Shown in pieces: positions 23,477 to 31,805 of a DNA stretch of 36,129 nt. The stretch's first letter is position 1. Every line of letters starts with the position of its first letter. The stretch spans positions 1 to 36,129 of the forward strand of contig JAFVOP010000054.1 of NCBI GenBank assembly GCA_017505745.1, in the 5' to 3' direction. This DNA comes from Clostridia bacterium. GTDB lineage: Bacteria > Bacillota > Clostridia > Oscillospirales > CAG-272. The notes below the pieces were generated by a model. It did not search any database, was not told the origin of the DNA, and saw only the letters and a program-made list of their open reading frames with translations. The translations under genes were made by a program, and so were the position numbers.

Positions 23477-24073
23477 TCAAATCTCCTTTTCGTTCAGTTT
23501 TTGCAGTTGGATCTGTGTTCTCCAACATTTGTGGCACATGGCAACGTAGCAATCGTTTCCGCCCAGCATCACCTGGTCGCCCTCGGTAACAACGCGTCCC
23601 TGTTCGTCGATGCGTGCGTTGACGGTGGCCTTTGCTCCGCAGGAGCAGATCGTTTTGATCTCGGTGATCGAATCGGCCAATTCAAACAGGCGGCGGCTAC
23701 CGGGGAAGAGATGAGAGAGAAAATCGGTGCGGAGGCCAAAGCAGAGCACGGGGATATTGCGCTCATCCACGATCCGGCGTAGGGCATCCACGTGCGCGGC
23801 GGTAAAAAATTGACACTCGTCGGCAATGATGACGTCGGCATCGGTGTGCAAGGCGAGAAAGCGGGCGTAAAGATCGTCCGAGCTTTCTACCGTATCGCAG
23901 GGAGCCGAGAGCCCGATGCGGGATTGCACCGTTCTTTTTCCGTCGCGGGTATCCAGGGCGGGCTTGATCAGCCAAACGCGCATCCCACGCTCCTCATAGT
24001 TGAATTTGGTGATCAACGCTTGCGCGGTTTTGGAGGAGCCCATCGCGCCGTATTTAAAATAAAGCTTTGCCAT
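23477..24073 (-). CDS. tdk: Thymidine kinase (class II, zinc-binding)
   Basis: A 198-residue enzyme phosphorylating thymidine (and deoxyuridine) with ATP. The P-loop GAMGSSKT is at 9-16, DECQF at 85-89 includes the catalytic-base Glu86, and four structural zinc cysteines are in place (C143, C145, C180, C183). The start at 24073 follows GAGGTGG; the in-frame extension to 24190 crosses the upstream terminator and is rejected. It is the first gene of the six-gene operon tdk-deoC-HD-DHH-DHH-surE. A TACAAT box lies near 24107-24112 with no strong -35. Confidence 0.96.
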   Translation of the reverse strand: MAKLYFKYGAMGSSKTAQALITKFNYEERGMRVWLIKPALDTRDGKRTVQSRIGLSAPCDTVESSDDLYARFLALHTDADVIIADECQFFTAAHVDALRRIVDERNIPVLCFGLRTDFLSHLFPGSRRLFELADSITEIKTICSCGAKATVNARIDEQGRVVTEGDQVMLGGNDCYVAMCHKCWRTQIQLQKLNEKEI

Positions 24074-24131
24074 TGTTCCACCTCGCTCAATTTCTATCCT
24101 CTTTATTGTACCATATTTTTTGACAAAAGAA

Positions 24132-24165
24132 AAGAGAAACCGAAAATATTTTTTCGGTTTCTCTT
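24132..24165. terminator. Bidirectional terminator between the MBL-fold gene and tdk
   Basis: AAGAGAAACCGAAAA and its exact complement around a 4-nt loop, with T-rich sequence on both sides. It lies 22 nt past the MBL-fold gene stop and just upstream of the tdk promoter region. Confidence 0.88.
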
Positions 24166-24186
24166 GCTTCTTTTTTTGCCGCGGTC

Positions 24187-24864
24187 TCAAATCTCGGTTT
24201 CGTAGCCGTCAAACGCGACCTCCAGACCGTGCGCCTTCATCTTTTCGGCAAGCACTGCGTGAGTATCGTGCAGGGTGCGCGCCATATGGCTGATGCAAAA
24301 GCGCTTGACGTAGGGGGCAAGCGTTTTTTTCATTTCCAGCACCATGTTCAGGTTGTTGTGCTCAAAGATCCGATAGTCGCCCGGGAGGTCGCCAACGGTG
24401 GCGTCCAGAACGGCATAGTCCACGCCCTCGCGCTTAATGCTGGCCACCTCCTCGTAAAGGAGCCAGGCTCCGTCGAGGCCGTAAAACAGCTTCTTTTCCC
24501 CATCGGAGATGATAAAATGGACGGTTCCGCAGGATGCGGTGGCGTGATTGCCGCGAAATGCCGAAACGGTGTAGGGACCGAGTTCAAGCACCTGTCCCGG
24601 CTCCATGGGATAAAACTGTGCCGGTTGCAGGGATGCGATCGTTTCCTCACAGTAGTGATCCCCATGGGTGTGGGTGTTGATGATATAGCGGATCTGTTTG
24701 GGATCTTTCCCAAAGGTCTCCAGGGCATCGGGGACGTTGGGATTGGGGTCAATGAGGAGGCAACCGTCCACCAGCAGGGCAGAATATCTGCGAAAGCCCT
24801 CCATATCCCGATGCTTTTGAATCTTCCAATCGGCGGCTCCGGTTCCTAAAAATGTAATTTTCAT
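24187..24864 (-). CDS. MBL-fold metallohydrolase
   Basis: A 225-residue single-domain metallo-beta-lactamase-fold enzyme without a signal peptide. It starts MKITFLGTGAADW, a typical first strand, and has the metal motif THTHGDHY (HxHxDH), a later His in FRGNHATA, an Asp in LDATVGD and ISHMARTLHD near the end. The overall style resembles PhnP-like phosphodiesterases and other small MBL hydrolases; substrate unknown. I chose 24864 with AAAGGAG 10 nt upstream. It follows the beta-helix gene by 37 nt and ends in the terminator at 24132-24165. Confidence 0.87.
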   Translation of the reverse strand: MKITFLGTGAADWKIQKHRDMEGFRRYSALLVDGCLLIDPNPNVPDALETFGKDPKQIRYIINTHTHGDHYCEETIASLQPAQFYPMEPGQVLELGPYTVSAFRGNHATASCGTVHFIISDGEKKLFYGLDGAWLLYEEVASIKREGVDYAVLDATVGDLPGDYRIFEHNNLNMVLEMKKTLAPYVKRFCISHMARTLHDTHAVLAEKMKAHGLEVAFDGYETEI

Positions 24865-24901
24865 GTGTGCAAGGCTCCTTTCCTGCGCATTTGGGGAAAG
24901 A

Positions 24902-25999
24902 TCAGTAGGGGAGGCGTACCACGCGGGATTCATCCACACCAAAGAGCAGAGTGGAATCCGCGGCAGCGCCTTTCAGGATCAGCTTCGCGCCTTCTGTTGA
25001 GAAGGAGAGAGCGTTTACGGTGTTGTTTTCACCGTCCAGAATCACATCTCCGTCGGCAACGTTGCACATCAGCACGTTTCCGTTCCCCTCAATGCGAACC
25101 GATTCGCGGCTGGAATGCAGAAAGACGTTGTTGAAAATACGGTTCTGATTTCCGATGATATAAAGTCCGATCGCGGTGGTTTTATATACCTGTCGCGTAT
25201 AATTCTCGGCATCGATGCGCTCGTAGTACCAAAAGGTTCCGGGAGCGTCGACAATATTATCGCGGAAGGCGCAGCGCGAGATCTGCTTGAGGTAGACCGC
25301 AGCGGGCTCCTCGGCAAGATGGTTGGCTCCGCAGTTGCGGACGAAGTGAATATCCGTGATATCCACGTTGTGAATGCCGCGCTTTTGTTGAATCGAATTG
25401 CTTCCGTCCGCGAAAAAGCCGTAGGACGGGGTATCGGCAATCACGCAGCGGTTGAAATGCGCGTAGTAGGAGGCGGCGGGGGCAAAATAAACGCCCACGC
25501 AGCAACCGTCCATATTGATCTTGCGGAAGTCGCAGGCATCGATCTCCGCATTCTCTGCAATTGATACCGCGCAGGCCAGACCGCAACAGGATACCTTTGA
25601 GAAATCTCCCTGATCTACTCGTTGGCCTCCCAAATACAGACCCGCAGAGGCAAAGGGGCGCTTGCAATCAAACATTCCGCGCGTATCCATTCCAAGAATG
25701 TCTCCCTGGATCCCGATGTCACTTACCATTGCACCGGCGGGGAGTGCTTTGACGCCGATCGATACGGCGGGGTGATCCTTCCCATTCAGACGGAGCTTGG
25801 TTCCGTAAGGGGTTTCAAAAACGCCGTTTGGGTCGAGATTGTAGGCCCAAACCTCGCCTTGCAGGTGAGAGGAGGGGGTATCTATCACCAAGGGGGCATC
25901 CAGCGGATAACATCCAACCGGCAAATAGACCTTTCCTCCGGTGTTACAAAGCTTATCCAGTGCGGCTTGAATCTCTGCTCCTGTTTGTATGACGTTCAT
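24902..25999 (-). CDS. Right-handed parallel beta-helix (pectate lyase-like fold) protein
   Basis: A 365-residue protein with the pectate_lyase_3 style opening (IQAALDKLCNTGGKVYLPVGCYPLDAPLVI). It has repeated short strands typical of a right-handed beta-helix, for example NRIFNNVFLHSSRESVRIEGNGNVLMCNV. No signal peptide is visible, so it is probably cytoplasmic, unlike most secreted polysaccharide lyases. A sugar or polysaccharide role is likely but the specific reaction is not readable. AAGGAG precedes the ATG at 25999. It is the first gene of a unit with the MBL-fold gene, driven by a promoter overlapping the upstream terminator. Confidence 0.75.
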   Translation of the reverse strand: MNVIQTGAEIQAALDKLCNTGGKVYLPVGCYPLDAPLVIDTPSSHLQGEVWAYNLDPNGVFETPYGTKLRLNGKDHPAVSIGVKALPAGAMVSDIGIQGDILGMDTRGMFDCKRPFASAGLYLGGQRVDQGDFSKVSCCGLACAVSIAENAEIDACDFRKINMDGCCVGVYFAPAASYYAHFNRCVIADTPSYGFFADGSNSIQQKRGIHNVDITDIHFVRNCGANHLAEEPAAVYLKQISRCAFRDNIVDAPGTFWYYERIDAENYTRQVYKTTAIGLYIIGNQNRIFNNVFLHSSRESVRIEGNGNVLMCNVADGDVILDGENNTVNALSFSTEGAKLILKGAAADSTLLFGVDESRVVRLPY

Positions 26000-26029
26000 T
26001 GTAAGTTCTCCTTTTCCTATTCTGTGTCG

Positions 26030-26057
26030 ATTATACCATAATCAAAAAAAAAGTCAA
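26030..26057 (-). promoter_or_regulatory. Promoter of the beta-helix/MBL unit, overlapping a terminator
   Basis: Minus-strand TTGACT (26052-26057), 16 nt, TATAAT (26030-26035). The -35 box is part of the distal arm of the hairpin at 26048-26086 and the spacer includes its T-run, so termination and initiation share bases. Confidence 0.7.
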
Positions 26058-26086
26058 GCAAATTTGAAAAAATTGCTTGACTTTTT
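26048..26086. terminator. Terminator downstream of the GRE/SMP-30 operon
   Basis: AAAAAGTCAAGCAA pairs with its exact complement at 26073-26086 around an 11-nt loop, with a T-run on the minus strand. It lies about 100 nt past the SMP-30 stop. Bases 26087-26189 contain no other clear feature. Confidence 0.85.
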
Positions 26087-26189
26087 CCGGAATGTCGGAT
26101 TATCTTTGCCAATCGGCAACGCGCTTTTTTCTGTTTTTTACAAGGAGAGCCCTGCGATCCAACCGTTGGGATTTTTCCGCGCGGCGCAT

Positions 26190-27035
26190 TCAAAACAAAT
26201 ACGGCTTTCTGCCATGGATCGGCATGGACTTATGAAAGGTGCATCCGGCAAGTGGGTCGGTTGCAAGGTCGACGTTATAGGCGGCGGTGACCGCCACGAG
26301 CTCCGTCATGTCGGCACCCGCAAACGCGCAGCTGGCAGGCTTTTGGGTGGGAACCTCAATGCGATCGACCTCACGCATGGTGCGCGTGTCTACCACGGCG
26401 ATCTGCGCGTGTCCCCAGCGGGCCACGTACAGAAGGTCGTTTTCGTCAATCGTAAAGCCGTCCACGCCGTGGATCTCGACCGATCGACCCGTAGCCTCGA
26501 TCTCCCCCGAGGCCTTCTCAAAGGCGTATTCCCTGATGATGTGAGTAGCGCTGTCGGTGTGATAAAAGCGAGTTTCATCCATCGACCAATCCATGCCGTT
26601 GGAGAGGAGCAAGCCGTCCAGAAGCGTCCGTACGGTGCCGCTACGGTCGATGGAGTAGAGCTTTCCGTCTACGCGCTCGGAGAGCTTCAGCCGCTTTTCA
26701 CTTTGCGTGCCCACGTAAATGCGCCCATCGGGGCCTACCTTCATATCGTTGGCGTGGAGGATTTGAACCTTTGTGGGATCGTAGAGCGGTTCAGCCGCTC
26801 CCGGATCCAGATAGGAAACGCCGTCCGCGCGTGAAACGATCGTACGGTTGCTTCGATCAAAGGCGATCGCGGAAACGCCCCGTTCGGTGGGGATTTCCGT
26901 CAGCCTTCCGGTGACAAGATCCAGCTTGCAGATCTCTTTTTCCATGCCGTTGGTAAAATACAGACACTGTTCCGCATCGTTCCAGATCGGCCCCTCACCG
27001 ATGCGGCAATGCTTGTGACCGATTACCCGCATCAT
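26190..27035 (-). CDS. SMP-30/gluconolactonase family protein
   Basis: A 281-residue six-bladed beta-propeller of the SMP-30/gluconolaconase/LRE group, calcium- or zinc-dependent lactonases acting on sugar lactones. Visible metal-site text: GEGPIWN (Glu and Trp of the first blade), HANDMKVGPDGRIYVGT, LLSNGMDWSMDETRFYHTDS and VDGFTIDENDLLYVARW. Its ATG overlaps the stop of the glycyl radical enzyme gene (ATGA), so the two are translationally coupled and probably act in one sugar-derived pathway. No signal peptide. Confidence 0.9.
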   Translation of the reverse strand: MMRVIGHKHCRIGEGPIWNDAEQCLYFTNGMEKEICKLDLVTGRLTEIPTERGVSAIAFDRSNRTIVSRADGVSYLDPGAAEPLYDPTKVQILHANDMKVGPDGRIYVGTQSEKRLKLSERVDGKLYSIDRSGTVRTLLDGLLLSNGMDWSMDETRFYHTDSATHIIREYAFEKASGEIEATGRSVEIHGVDGFTIDENDLLYVARWGHAQIAVVDTRTMREVDRIEVPTQKPASCAFAGADMTELVAVTAAYNVDLATDPLAGCTFHKSMPIHGRKPYLF

Positions 27036-29248
27036 CCGATCAACGCCTCTGCCTGGCGGATAAAACCGTCCTGCTCTTCCTTATTGATGTTGTTCCAAAG
27101 CACGTTCCAGCCGCAAACGCGGATCTGTAGATCCTGATAGCGATCGGGATGCTCTTGCGCGTCGCGAAGCGTATCGGCGTCAAAGACGTTGATATGGAGG
27201 GCGTGGCCGCCACGCTTGCAGAAGGTCATGAGCAAGCCGTACATGGCCTCCAATCCGTCGTCTCCCCGCACGGCGGTGGGAAGCAGACCGAGATCGAGGC
27301 AGGCATCTCCCACAAAGGAGGTGGCATCGATCTTGGTAACCGAAAGGATGGCTGCCGTTGCGCCCTCGCGGCACTGTCCCATCGAAGCAGAGCAGTTTTT
27401 GGAAAGCTCTTCGCCCAGCCGCCGTCCGTTGGCGGAGGCAGCGGTTTTTGCGCCTTGGGTATACGACATACGCGCCACGTGGAAGCCGCAATGCCAGTGT
27501 CCGCCGCGCAACGCAGCGTTCGGGCGTCCGCTGACGTGCTTCGTCACAAAATCGATGATATCGCAGGCTAAAGAATCGGGAAGGGAACGGTTATTGCCGT
27601 ATTTGTCGCGGTCGGCCAACAGCTTGCGGCGGAAGGGCTCGCAGCCCTCGAAATTGCGATCCAGCATCTGTACCAGCTCCTGCAACGAGAGCTCGCGATT
27701 GTCAAAGACGTGTTTTTTGATCATGGCCAGGGAGTCGGCCACGTCGGCCACAAAGCCTACCGAAAGCGCGCTCGTGCCGGCCGCAAGCGCATCCTTGGCG
27801 CGTTTGAGCGCGTTGGGAAAGGTTGCGGAGAGCATGGATTGCGGATTCATGTGATGCAGATAGTCTTCAAAGCTGTTCACCGTTTCAACGATGGAATCGA
27901 TGAGGAAGAGCAACTGCTTTTTGTATTCGGCATAAAGCTCGTCAAAGGTTTCATAAGAGGAAACGGAAGGGCTTGTTCTGCCCACGGCTTCGCCAGTGAC
28001 TCCGTCGCAGCCCTCGTGCAGCGCATACTCGAGCGGCTTTAAGAGATTGAGATAATTCATGCCGCAGCTGTACTCGCCCTCAATGCCGTACTCATAGCAG
28101 CCGGTGACGTGTGCCAGACGCGCCTCCTCCTCGGTGGCGCCGTCGTTGCGCAGAAGAGCAGCGCGGATCGTGGCGTCCGAAACAAAGACGATCGAATTGT
28201 TCCCGCGGCGGATCATATCCAAGGCCTTTTGCAAAAAGGGCTTGGGCGTGGTTTTGGCAACCTTGATCTGGATCTTTGGATTGTAGATCCCCATTTGGTC
28301 GTACACGTCGAGAAAAACGTAGGAGAGCTCATTGATCTCCGTTGTGCCGTCCGCGCGCTCACCGCCCAGGTATACGGGCTGATTCCAGTAGTTTCCGATG
28401 GCGGTGAACTGCAAAAAGAAATGAGCAAGGTCGGTACGCAGCTCCTCCTCGGAGATGCCGTTTTCCCGGTCACGCTTGTAAAAATCAAAAAACAGACGGT
28501 CAAAGTTCGAAAGGGAACGCACCTGCAGGCCTTCGATGTGCTCACAGATCATAAAGTAAAGATAATCTACCAGAAGCGCCTCATAAAAGGTTTTGGGCGG
28601 GTGATATTGGATCTGCTTCAATGCAGCGGCCAGACGCTCGGAGCCCTCGGTGGTCGCGGCCAGGTCTGCCAGCCGCCCCACAAAGTCAAGGATCGCCTCG
28701 TAGGTGATCTTGATCCCTTCAAAGAACGCATTTTGCTCGGAAGTAAGATCGGGGCGTTGGCGCGCGCGCTCACTTTCGCGCAGCAATCCCGCAAAGCCCA
28801 GCTCCAGCACGCGATCCCACACGGGGGTGCTGTGGTCAAAATCGGGCCAGATCGTCACGATCCCCGCTCTTTCGTAGGATTTGATTTTTTGATTGACCTC
28901 GGGAAGGATCTTTTCAAACACTTCCTTTTTCCAGCTCTTGATCAGCGTTGCATTGAGAGGACGGTCGACCATATGGATCGCGGGGAAGCGGTCGCGGCGG
29001 TCGCAGGCAATGCGCGTGTTTTTCAGCACGTAAGCAAGGGCCCGCGCCTTGCGCACAGGGTGCGGCAGATGGACCAGCCGCTCGTCCTGCTCCAAAATCC
29101 CGTTGAGGATCTCCTCTCCCGAGAGTCCGGTAGCCTCGGAAAAGATCTCGTCTCTGCGAATGAATCGCTTGTGGGGGTCAAAGGGCTTGCTTTGATCGTG
29201 ATATTTATTCATAATGTACGCGTAATGTTCGCTTGGAATGTATTTCAT
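27032..29248 (-). CDS. Glycyl radical enzyme (PFL-like superfamily), CxE dehydratase/lyase type
   Basis: A 738-residue oxygen-sensitive radical enzyme. The active-site cysteine loop reads VTGCYEYG with Cys384 and Glu386, the C-x-E arrangement of glycyl radical dehydratases and C-O/C-N/C-S lyases, not the Cys-Cys pair of pyruvate formate-lyase. The C-terminal radical loop reads IRVCGWN with Gly713. SANGRRLGEELSKN is the conserved PFL-like segment before the radical domain. Substrate is unknown; length is on the short side for the family. GGAGG lies 7 nt before the ATG at 29248. No radical-SAM activase gene, which such enzymes require, is found next to it. It is followed by the SMP-30 gene and faces an AraC regulator. 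Confidence 0.93.
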   Translation of the reverse strand: MKYIPSEHYAYIMNKYHDQSKPFDPHKRFIRRDEIFSEATGLSGEEILNGILEQDERLVHLPHPVRKARALAYVLKNTRIACDRRDRFPAIHMVDRPLNATLIKSWKKEVFEKILPEVNQKIKSYERAGIVTIWPDFDHSTPVWDRVLELGFAGLLRESERARQRPDLTSEQNAFFEGIKITYEAILDFVGRLADLAATTEGSERLAAALKQIQYHPPKTFYEALLVDYLYFMICEHIEGLQVRSLSNFDRLFFDFYKRDRENGISEEELRTDLAHFFLQFTAIGNYWNQPVYLGGERADGTTEINELSYVFLDVYDQMGIYNPKIQIKVAKTTPKPFLQKALDMIRRGNNSIVFVSDATIRAALLRNDGATEEEARLAHVTGCYEYGIEGEYSCGMNYLNLLKPLEYALHEGCDGVTGEAVGRTSPSVSSYETFDELYAEYKKQLLFLIDSIVETVNSFEDYLHHMNPQSMLSATFPNALKRAKDALAAGTSALSVGFVADVADSLAMIKKHVFDNRELSLQELVQMLDRNFEGCEPFRRKLLADRDKYGNNRSLPDSLACDIIDFVTKHVSGRPNAALRGGHWHCGFHVARMSYTQGAKTAASANGRRLGEELSKNCSASMGQCREGATAAILSVTKIDATSFVGDACLDLGLLPTAVRGDDGLEAMYGLLMTFCKRGGHALHINVFDADTLRDAQEHPDRYQDLQIRVCGWNVLWNNINKEEQDGFIRQAEALIG

Positions 29249-29267
29249 AGAACCACCTCCAAGAGTA

Positions 29268-29295
29268 ATTATAACAAATGAGAGAATTTTGTAAA
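29268..29295 (-). promoter_or_regulatory. Promoter of the glycyl radical enzyme operon
   Basis: Minus-strand TTTACA (29290-29295), 16 nt, TATAAT (29268-29273), 19 nt before the start at 29248. It is back to back with the AraC gene promoter. Confidence 0.75.
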
Positions 29296-29312
29296 TGATA
29301 AAAGCAAAACAC

Positions 29313-29341
29313 TTGACGAAATCGAAACGAAATGATATAAT
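29313..29341 (+). promoter_or_regulatory. Promoter of the AraC regulator gene
   Basis: TTGACG (29313-29318), 17 nt, TATAAT (29336-29341). The spacer contains repeated CGAAA motifs (CGAAATCGAAACGAAAT), which could be half-sites for the regulator. Confidence 0.75.
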
Positions 29342-29360
29342 ATCCTTGAGGTGATGCAAA

Positions 29361-30143
29361 ATGAAAAAGGAATGGAAGAACGTGGTGTTCACCTACGTGA
29401 AGGTTGCCGTTTTCGTTGCGCCGAACGCAGGGAAGAGTCTGCATGAAAACCGTCCGTTTCACGGCTTTGTTTTGAATGATGAAAACGGAATCAAGGATTA
29501 TTATTTTTCCAACGGAGAGGTTCTGCACACCGAGGGAGGGGATTTTTTCTATCTGCCCAAGAATTCCTCGTACCGTGTAAAAACGGTACAAAAGGGCGCC
29601 TGCTACGCCATCAATTTCGAGGCTGAGATCGAGGACTCTCCGTTTTGTATCAAGCCGAAAAATTACGACGCGCTCAAAAAGAGCTTTCGAACGGCGTGTG
29701 ACGAGTGGGGAATGCACGAATCCACAAGCCACGCGGCGGCCATGCGAGCCCTTTACGATGCCATCCATCTGATGCAAACGGAGCAGCTGCAAAGCTATAT
29801 GCCAAGCAATCGGCAAAGCCTGATCGTGCCGGCTTTGGAAAAGCTTCGGGTCGATTTTACCGATTGCGAGCTTACCGTGGCCGAGCTTGCCTCGCTTTGC
29901 GGCATGAGCGAGGTCTATTTCCGCAAAATTTTTGTCAATAGCGTTGGGATCTCCCCCAAGGAATATCTGATCCGCAAGCGCATGGAATACGCCAAGCAGC
30001 TTTTGTTGTTGGGCGAATTGGAGATCTCGGAAATCGCGGGGCTTTGCGGCTACGGCGAGCCCTGTCATTTTTCCCGCGAATTTAAAAAACGGTTCGGCGT
30101 CTCACCGGGCGTTTTTCAGGGACGCTTTTATAAGAAACGCTGA
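29361..30143 (+). CDS. AraC family transcriptional regulator
   Basis: A 260-residue regulator with an N-terminal cupin-like sensing part (about 40-90: FSNGEVLHTEGGDFFYLPKNSSYRV) and a C-terminal double helix-turn-helix (about 170-258): ELTVAELASLCGMSEVYFRKIFVNSVGISPKEYLIRKRMEYAKQLL, then ISEIAGLCGYGEPCHFSREFKKRFGVSPG. GAGGTGAT precedes the ATG at 29361. It is divergent from the glycyl radical enzyme/SMP-30 operon with a 112-nt shared promoter region, so it most likely controls that operon in response to a sugar-like ligand. Confidence 0.93.
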   Translation: MKKEWKNVVFTYVKVAVFVAPNAGKSLHENRPFHGFVLNDENGIKDYYFSNGEVLHTEGGDFFYLPKNSSYRVKTVQKGACYAINFEAEIEDSPFCIKPKNYDALKKSFRTACDEWGMHESTSHAAAMRALYDAIHLMQTEQLQSYMPSNRQSLIVPALEKLRVDFTDCELTVAELASLCGMSEVYFRKIFVNSVGISPKEYLIRKRMEYAKQLLLLGELEISEIAGLCGYGEPCHFSREFKKRFGVSPGVFQGRFYKKR

Positions 30144-30162
30144 TCCTTAAAAAAGAAAAGCA

Positions 30163-30199
30163 GGAGGACTCCCGCAACGGTGTGTTGCAGGAGTCCTCC
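30163..30199. terminator. Terminator between convergent araC-type and DUF4097 genes
   Basis: GGAGGACTCC...GCAAC with complement GTTGC...GGAGTCCTCC forms a 15-bp stem with one mismatch. A T-rich tail follows on the minus strand (DUF4097 side); on the plus strand only GTTTTC follows. Confidence 0.85.
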
Positions 30200-30231
30200 G
30201 TTTTCATTGGTAAGGTTGGTCAACCCGTTTT

Positions 30232-31206
30232 TCAGTTGTTTGGTTGGATGCGGATCCGAATGTCCCCCGTGTCGGTGGTAATTTCGCACTTGCCGCCTGT
30301 AACTGAGCTCGGCACCTCTGTTTTGCCGGTATCGGTGCGGACCAGAAATACCTTGTCGGAAAGCAGCGTCCCTTCCACGTCTCCGGTATCGGTTTGGATC
30401 CGAAGCTCTGCGGCGTCGCAAGCCTCCAGCGTCACGTCTCCCGTGCTTCGCTTGACGGAGAAGGCCTCGGATGCGATCACATTTTTTAAGATCAGCTTGC
30501 CGGTGTCTCCGTCGGAGCGCAGATTTTTGCAGGCTACGCTTGTCAGCGTTGCTTTTCCCGTAGAGACGTTCACCGTCAGATCTCCTGCGCAGGTCACGTC
30601 CGAGACCGTGATCTTGCCCGTGGAAACCGAAAGTTGGAGCGAGGCGGCAGCGATTCCTTCTGTGAGAATGTCGCCTGTGGAGGCTGTTAGCGTAACGTCC
30701 CCCAAGGCGGAGGCGTGATTCGTGACGTCCCCGGTGCTGGTTGAGATCGCGATGCTTTCAAAATGAAACGCCGAAGAGATCCGCGTGTCCCCCGTTTTTC
30801 CCTTGACCGAGAGCGTACCGTATGCTCCCTCGGGAATCGCAACCGTAAGCTTTGGCGGCTTGCCAAAATGAATGCCGATATACTCGTACCATGCTCTCGT
30901 GTCCACTACCTTGATCACGAGAACTCCGTCCTCTACCGCAACCTCATGCTTGCGCTTGGCTTCTTCATAACAAACCACCGTGCTCTCGGAGCCCTCGGCA
31001 GGAACCAGCTCCACCTGCGCGGTATCGGTACGGATGGAAATGTCCGAAAAGGTTTCGCTGAGGGTATAACGGTTGGTTTCGTATTTGGTTGTGGATAGCT
31101 TTGTAAAATCCCAGTTCAGCACGGTCATCACCCCTACAAACAGAATTCCGCTGATCAGAAAGAGCACCGTTGCCACCGTCAGCCATATTTTTACCGCAGT
31201 TCTCAT
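30232..31206 (-). CDS. DUF4097 family membrane-anchored beta-strand repeat protein
   Basis: A 324-residue protein with one N-terminal membrane helix (about 8-30) and an extracytoplasmic region built from short repeated strands with the motif STGD/DTGK/DTGD about every 20 residues, the hallmark of DUF4097 (putative adhesin) beta-helices. It is last in the PadR-DUF1700-DUF4097 operon and its start overlaps the DUF1700 stop by 4 nt. This trio recurs in Bacillota and is thought to respond to envelope conditions, but the molecular role is unknown. Confidence 0.9.
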   Translation of the reverse strand: MRTAVKIWLTVATVLFLISGILFVGVMTVLNWDFTKLSTTKYETNRYTLSETFSDISIRTDTAQVELVPAEGSESTVVCYEEAKRKHEVAVEDGVLVIKVVDTRAWYEYIGIHFGKPPKLTVAIPEGAYGTLSVKGKTGDTRISSAFHFESIAISTSTGDVTNHASALGDVTLTASTGDILTEGIAAASLQLSVSTGKITVSDVTCAGDLTVNVSTGKATLTSVACKNLRSDGDTGKLILKNVIASEAFSVKRSTGDVTLEACDAAELRIQTDTGDVEGTLLSDKVFLVRTDTGKTEVPSSVTGGKCEITTDTGDIRIRIQPNN

Positions 31207-31805
31207 TTTTCTTTCTCCTTACTCACAAAACAGCGTTTGATCCCACGCGCTATGGCTTTGGTGAGCCATACGCCGCCCTTGGTTGCCGCATGACATCCAA
31301 AGAAGAAAAGGATCGCCAGCGCCGCGCAAACCAGTCCCGCACCAACCGTAGCAATACCCGAAAGAGGATGCCCGGAAATTGCAACCAAGGCTCCCGCCGC
31401 CACACCGCCAATCGCGCCTGCGGCAAGGGATACGAAGACGGCCCACAGGGAAATGACCAAGGACCAAAGCACGGCGTACAGCGCGAGGAGCACGGCAAAG
31501 GCGGCGATCGCCAACGAAAGCCAGATGGGCGAACCCACCGCCAACAGCACGATCTCCCATGCGCGGAGCCGTTTGTTTGAAGTTGGCTTTGCTTTTTTCT
31601 GTTTGGTACGTGGGAGCTCCGCTAAAATTTGCGCCGCGATCGCATCCACCGAGCCAACACCTGCAACGGCGGCCTCTTCAGTTGCGCCTTCCTCGATACG
31701 GTCATCGATCATCTCGCTGTAAAAGGCGAGACGTTCCTCAACCTCCTCGTTGGGCAAATCGGCCAACTGCTTTCGCAGGGCCGCCAGAAAGTTGCGTTTT
31801 GTCAT
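31203..31805 (-). CDS. DUF1700 family membrane protein
   Basis: A 200-residue protein. The N-terminal soluble part matches DUF1700 (MTKRNFLAALRKQLADLPNEEVEERLAFYSEMIDDRIEEGATEEAAVAGVG), followed by three hydrophobic segments at about 86-112, 116-142 and 148-172. It overlaps both neighbours by 4 nt, so translation is coupled in the operon. Family members are found with PadR regulators and DUF4097 proteins. Function unknown. Confidence 0.9.
   Translation of the reverse strand: MTKRNFLAALRKQLADLPNEEVEERLAFYSEMIDDRIEEGATEEAAVAGVGSVDAIAAQILAELPRTKQKKAKPTSNKRLRAWEIVLLAVGSPIWLSLAIAAFAVLLALYAVLWSLVISLWAVFVSLAAGAIGGVAAGALVAISGHPLSGIATVGAGLVCAALAILFFFGCHAATKGGVWLTKAIARGIKRCFVSKEKEK

Noticed and set aside
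24073-24190. A longer tdk with 39 extra N-terminal residues
   Set aside because: The extension crosses the terminator hairpin at 24132-24165 and lacks a ribosome binding site; the P-loop follows directly from the Met at 24073 as in other thymidine kinases.
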